A program made the translations under genes and the position numbers. Below are positions 16,942-19,535 of a stretch of DNA of 19,535 bases, one piece after another (position 1 is the stretch's first letter; each line of letters starts with the position of its first letter). The notes beneath the pieces are model-generated. The model searched no databases. It was not told the DNA's origin and saw only the letters and a program-made list of their open reading frames with translations. Origin of the DNA: Lachnospiraceae bacterium (GTDB lineage Bacteria; Bacillota; Clostridia; Lachnospirales; Lachnospiraceae); NCBI GenBank assembly GCA_009774175.1, contig VSNG01000040.1:1-19535 (forward strand), given 5' to 3'.

Positions 16942-17007
16942 CTTAGAAAAACATGAAGATTTCGAGAGCCATTTATTAAATTTTTATGACATCATGTTTT
17001 TCTTAAG
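16942..17007. repeat. Long inverted repeat between divergent promoters
   Basis: CTTAGAAAAACATGA (16942-16956) is the reverse complement of TCATGTTTTTCTTAAG (16992-17007) except for one extra base in the right arm, with a 35-base spacer. It lies about 10 bases beyond the activase -35 box and about 14 bases before the -35-like box of the rhomboid-fold gene, a natural place for a shared operator. There is no terminator T-run after it. Confidence 0.6.
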
Positions 17008-17021
17008 CCGCGCCGTTTACT

Positions 17022-17051
17022 TTTAAATAGAGGAATGCTATATTATATAAT
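17022..17051 (+). promoter_or_regulatory. Probable promoter of the rhomboid-fold gene
   Basis: TTTAAA (17022-17027), an 18-base spacer and a perfect TATAAT (17046-17051). The predicted start (about 17058) falls just before the hairpin at 17061-17090. Confidence 0.5.
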
Positions 17052-17060
17052 AGATTTTGG

Positions 17061-17090
17061 ATAATAGAATCCTGTTTTGGATTCTATTAT
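17061..17090 (+). promoter_or_regulatory. 12-bp perfect hairpin at the 5' end of the leader
   Basis: ATAATAGAATCC (17061-17072) and GGATTCTATTAT (17079-17090) pair perfectly around TGTTTT, followed by ATATTTTT and then the SD AAGGGAGAG. It could be a 5' stabilising stem-loop, an operator dyad at the transcription start, or a weak attenuator. Confidence 0.6.
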
Positions 17091-17113
17091 ATATTTTTAA
17101 GGGAGAGTGTGCT

Positions 17114-18007
17114 ATGAGTCCTTTCGAGCGAAGATTTGGAAAATATGCCATACGGAATCTTTCTTTTGTTCTGGTGGCCTGTTATGCAATCGGGTATGCG
17201 ATACAGCTGATTGACAGATCTGGGATGGTCACGTTATATCTGAATTTAAATCCTTACGCGATTCTGCACGGGCAGATCTGGCGGCTGGTGACGTGGGTGC
17301 TGATTCCGCCAAACAGCGGCGGCCTTTTTGTCACGCTGATTATGCTGTATTTTTACTGCTCGCTTGGCAGTTCGCTGGAACACACATGGGGGACTTATCG
17401 GTATAATGTATATTTGTTTCAGGGGATGCTTTTCACCATAGCGGGGAGCTTTCTGCTGATGGGGTACTGCTATTTGTTTCACCCGCAATTCCAGCTGACG
17501 GAAAGAATGATATTGACTATTGATACACCCTATGATTATTTTGGCTTTATAGCGATGATGTTCAGCACCTACTATATCAATATGTCGATATTCCTGGCGT
17601 ATGCGGCGACTTTTCCGGATGCACAGGTACTTCTTATGTTTATTATTCCGATCAAGGTCAAATGGCTGGGCATTATCTATGCGGTGATGCTTGCCTTCCA
17701 GTTCCTTGGCTCAGGTGTGGCCGGGAAGTTTGTGATCGGCGCGTCGCTGCTTAATTTTATTGTGTTCTTCCTGACGTCGCGTAACATGATGCACCTGAAT
17801 CCGAAGCAGATTCACAGGCGGCAGGAGTTTAAGCGGGATGTGCGAAGGAATACGGGGATCACAAAGCATAAGTGCGCGATCTGTGGAAGAACCGAGGTGG
17901 ACAGCCCGCAGATGCAGTTCCGTTTCTGTTCCAAGTGCGACGGCAACTATGAATACTGCGAGGAGCATCTTTATACCCACACGCACATTAAGCGGCCCGG
18001 TTCCTGA
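17114..18007 (+). CDS. Rhomboid-fold membrane protein without GxSG motif, zinc-ribbon tail
   Basis: A 297-residue membrane protein with about six hydrophobic helices in residues 14-221 and a cytosolic-looking basic tail. The rhomboid/derlin-like features are GQIWRLVTW (53-61, the WR motif of loop 1), LEHTWGTYRYN (88-98) and IPIKVKWLG (178-186). The catalytic GxSG serine motif of rhomboid proteases is absent; the expected helix reads MMFSTYYINMS. The tail carries Cys254-x2-Cys257, Cys272-x2-Cys275, Cys282, His285, His289 and His291, a zinc-ribbon-like set. The start is the ATG at 17114 behind GGGAGAG; an in-frame TTG at 17057 lies inside the leader hairpin region and is rejected. The likely role is membrane binding or quality control, not proteolysis, by analogy with other inactive rhomboid relatives. 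The sigma-like gene follows after 75 bases. Confidence 0.78.
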   Translation: MSPFERRFGKYAIRNLSFVLVACYAIGYAIQLIDRSGMVTLYLNLNPYAILHGQIWRLVTWVLIPPNSGGLFVTLIMLYFYCSLGSSLEHTWGTYRYNVYLFQGMLFTIAGSFLLMGYCYLFHPQFQLTERMILTIDTPYDYFGFIAMMFSTYYINMSIFLAYAATFPDAQVLLMFIIPIKVKWLGIIYAVMLAFQFLGSGVAGKFVIGASLLNFIVFFLTSRNMMHLNPKQIHRRQEFKRDVRRNTGITKHKCAICGRTEVDSPQMQFRFCSKCDGNYEYCEEHLYTHTHIKRPGS

Positions 18008-18082
18008 CAGATAGCGGCGGGATAACCGCCAAGGAATAAAATCAAGTGTTATTTTATAATATGCAGGGGAGAGGGGAAACCA

Positions 18083-18820
18083 ATGGGGCGGGAAAAAGAG
18101 TTTACTGCAATTCTGGAGCAGATAAAGAAAAAGGCGAGAGCCGGACAGAATTTTATCACAAGCACAGAGATAGAGGAGGCATTTTCCGCGCTTTCACTGA
18201 GCACAGAGCAGATGGACATGGTGTATGCCTATCTGCGGGAAAATAAGATTGGCATTGACGAGCCGGCGGATATGGATGCCGGTCTGGAGGAGGAAGAACG
18301 AAATTACCTTGACTCCTATCTGGAGGCGCTTACGGCCATTCCCGGGGCCACAGAGGGAGAGCGGGAAGCCATTACTTTGTCGGCCATGGCAGGGGATCCG
18401 GATGCGGTGGAGAGACTGACGGAGCTTATGCTGCCGGAGGTGCCTCAGATTGCCAAGCTGTATACGGGACAGGGGGTCAGTCTGGAGGATCTGATTGGCG
18501 AGGGCAATGTGGCTCTTTCTCTGGGCGTTACCATGCTGGGCGCGCTGGAGCACGCACACGAGGCCCGGGGGATGCTTGGCAGGATGATTATGGACGCCAT
18601 GGAGGACTGTATAACGGCAAGCGAGGCGGAGGAAAAGGCGGATCAGAAGATTGCCGACAAGGTAAATAAGGTGGCGGATGCCGCCAATGTCCTGCGGGAG
18701 GAGCTTCGCAGGGCGGTAACGGTAGAGGAACTCATGGAGGAGACGGGATTCTCAAGAAAGGCCATAGAAGATGCGGTCCGCATAAGCGGCGGCAGCATAG
18801 AGTCCATCGCAATGAAGTAA
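18083..18820 (+). CDS. Truncated sigma-70-like protein
   Basis: A 245-residue soluble protein built like a primary sigma factor with parts missing. Residues about 8-58 resemble region 1.1 (helical, ending in LRENKIGID). Residues 58-90 are an acidic linker. Residues 95-148 resemble regions 2.1-2.2, which bind core RNA polymerase (AMAGDPDAVERLTELML, then IAKLYTGQGVSLEDLIGEGN). Residues 149-180 sit where regions 2.3-2.4 melt and read the -10 box but lack the aromatic and basic residues expected there. Residues 185-238 resemble region 3 (TVEELMEETGFSRKAIEDAV). Region 4 is absent. It may bind core polymerase without promoter recognition, as a regulator or competitor, or be a specialised relative. 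The SD is GAGGGG. It lies between the rhomboid-fold gene and the 140-residue gene, on the same strand with short gaps. Confidence 0.72.
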   Translation: MGREKEFTAILEQIKKKARAGQNFITSTEIEEAFSALSLSTEQMDMVYAYLRENKIGIDEPADMDAGLEEEERNYLDSYLEALTAIPGATEGEREAITLSAMAGDPDAVERLTELMLPEVPQIAKLYTGQGVSLEDLIGEGNVALSLGVTMLGALEHAHEARGMLGRMIMDAMEDCITASEAEEKADQKIADKVNKVADAANVLREELRRAVTVEELMEETGFSRKAIEDAVRISGGSIESIAMK

Positions 18821-18877
18821 AATCCTTCGAAATTTAACGGGGATTGCTTCACAGCCCCGGCAGGAGGAGAAGATACC

Positions 18878-19300
18878 ATGGAAGCGGAAAACAGGGATTA
18901 TAAATATTTCATGCAGGATACGGGTTCTGTTTATCTGGGCGCGAAATTGAGCTATGCGGAGATTTTGCAGGACGAGATGGTTAATTTTAAATATAAGAGT
19001 ATTGTGGAGCATTATATTTTTAAGGACACCGATCCGGAGACTACGCTGGAAAGCCAGCTTTATTACATGACGAAGGAGCAGTTCTCCTACAAAACATACC
19101 AGCAGCTAAAAGCCAGGGTAAAGGTGAGCATTCTGGAGGAGAAGAAAAGCCTCTTCGGCAAGAAAAAGAGAGGGTATGTCACAAAAACCATGCCGCTTGC
19201 GGAGTTTGTCGATATCAATCTGGCCCAGAAAAAAGCGCAGGGCGTTGTGATACAGGAGCTGGCCCTGTCCAAGCTTGGTTTGATGTCTTTTTCCGTATAA
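18878..19300 (+). CDS. Protein of unknown function, 140 residues
   Basis: A soluble protein without signal peptide, membrane helix or cysteine. It begins MEAENRDYKYFMQDTG. The middle is rich in Tyr, Gln and charged residues (YYMTKEQFSYKTYQQLKARV, about 62-81), then a short basic patch (FGKKKRG, about 92-98), and it ends in a mixed helical segment. CAGGAGGAG lies eight bases before the ATG, and the gap from the sigma-like gene is 57 bases with no terminator, so cotranscription with that gene is likely. I do not recognise the family. The basic patch could contact nucleic acid or a membrane surface, but nothing in the sequence decides this. Confidence 0.7.
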   Translation: MEAENRDYKYFMQDTGSVYLGAKLSYAEILQDEMVNFKYKSIVEHYIFKDTDPETTLESQLYYMTKEQFSYKTYQQLKARVKVSILEEKKSLFGKKKRGYVTKTMPLAEFVDINLAQKKAQGVVIQELALSKLGLMSFSV

Positions 19301-19383
19301 ACGGGAGCGCAAATTACGCTGCGCGATAACTTACATGTAATTTCTCGCAAAAATTTTATAATATGGCTTGATTTTGACAAAAT

Positions 19384-19412
19384 TTTTTGTTAAAATTCTT
19401 TTTGTAAAATTC
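19384..19412. repeat. Short AT-rich tandem repeat in the right-hand gene-free tail
   Basis: TTTTTGTTAAAATTC (19384-19398) is followed directly by TTTTTGTAAAATTC (19399-19412), identical but for one T. TTTTGACAAAATTT just upstream (19372-19385) resembles the same unit and contains a consensus -35 hexamer TTGACA (19374-19379), but no correctly spaced -10 box follows. No gene is visible from 19301 to the window end. Confidence 0.5.
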
Positions 19413-19424
19413 CCCTTTTACACT

Positions 19425-19469
19425 GAACAGGTGAACGACTTTTGGTCCTTCGCCTGTTCTTTTATTTTA
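19425..19469 (+). terminator. Intrinsic terminator after the 140-residue gene
   Basis: GAACAGGTGAA (19425-19435) pairs with TTCGCCTGTTC (19449-19459), 11 bp with one G.U pair; an inner GAC/GTC pairing extends it. TTTTATTTTAT follows. It lies 125 bases after the last stop codon, so it either ends that operon late or acts as a leader terminator for something beyond the edge. Confidence 0.75.
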
Positions 19470-19470
19470 T

Positions 19471-19535
19471 GGGTCGAATAGACCCTGTTGAGTGCATTGG
19501 AGTTTCTCAACAGAGAAACGGAAATGTGCTCAACG
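19471..19535 (+). ncRNA. Candidate structured RNA, cut by the window edge
   Basis: GGGTC-GAATA-GACCC (19471-19485) forms a small hairpin. A nested hairpin follows: 19487-19498 pairs with 19523-19534 (12 bp, two of them G.U pairs if read as RNA), a symmetric GGA/GGA internal loop (19499-19501 with 19520-19522), then GTTTCTC/GAGAAAC (19502-19508 with 19513-19519) capped by AACA. There is no ORF. I do not recognise the RNA family, and it could also be the end of a mobile element. Confidence 0.45.

Noticed and set aside
17044..17093. Alternative pairing TATATAATAG with CTATTATATA as a switch with the leader hairpin
   Set aside because: The left arm overlaps the predicted -10 box and would not be transcribed; AT-rich low complexity explains the match.
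1..19535. CRISPR array, tRNA, rRNA, transposase or phage genes
   Set aside because: Reading both strands I saw no regularly spaced repeats, cloverleaf-like segments, rRNA signatures or recombinase/transposase motifs. Only the right-edge hairpin remains open as a possible mobile-element end.

Overview
The window looks like chromosomal DNA of a Gram-positive anaerobe of the Clostridia, most probably Lachnospiraceae. The reasons are strong AGGAGG-type ribosome binding sites, sigma-A-type promoters with TATAAT boxes, intrinsic terminators, moderate GC content, and the gene families present: a giant 2-hydroxyacyl-CoA dehydratase activase, a bacterial GH3 protein, and a variant NAD-type DNA ligase. 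This placement is inferred from family content, since no rRNA or tRNA gene is present. I see no insertion sequence, prophage or CRISPR array.

Layout, left to right. (1) 43-1569, minus: a PutP-type sodium/proline symporter, divergent from (2) 1771-4949, plus: a GH3-family acyl-adenylating protein followed by the rRNA m5C methyltransferase RsmF, closed by a terminator that lies inside the last codons of rsmF. (3) 4973-10330, plus: a clear promoter drives an MBOAT O-acyltransferase, a membrane-anchored SGNH hydrolase (probable envelope or polysaccharide acylation pair), the 23S rRNA pseudouridine synthase RluF and a divergent LigA; these are closely spaced or overlapping and look like one operon. 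(4) 10385-11299, minus: metA for homoserine O-acylation, with its own terminator in the convergent gap. (5) 11525-12499, plus: a secreted protein of unknown function and a 96-residue protein of unknown function, ended by a strong terminator. (6) 12577-16815, minus: a 1412-residue protein with two tandem BcrA/BadF-type ATPase domains fused to DUF2229 and HgdB-like regions. (7) 17114-19300, plus: a rhomboid-fold membrane protein with no GxSG serine motif and a C-terminal zinc ribbon, a truncated sigma-70-like protein, and a 140-residue unknown. (8) 19301-19535: a gene-free tail with an intrinsic terminator and then a nested, G.U-containing hairpin that reads like the start of a structured RNA cut off by the window edge.

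The window is mostly housekeeping and metabolic (transport, translation, replication/repair, methionine synthesis). The parts most worth a second look are: the LigA variant, which lacks several residues regarded as essential in E. coli LigA; the sigma-like protein with degenerate DNA-contacting regions beside a rhomboid-fold protein that appears to lack protease residues; the fused activase, which may hold one iron-sulfur cluster between its own two ATPase halves; and the RNA-like hairpin at the right edge. No single locus here can be declared a new system from sequence alone.
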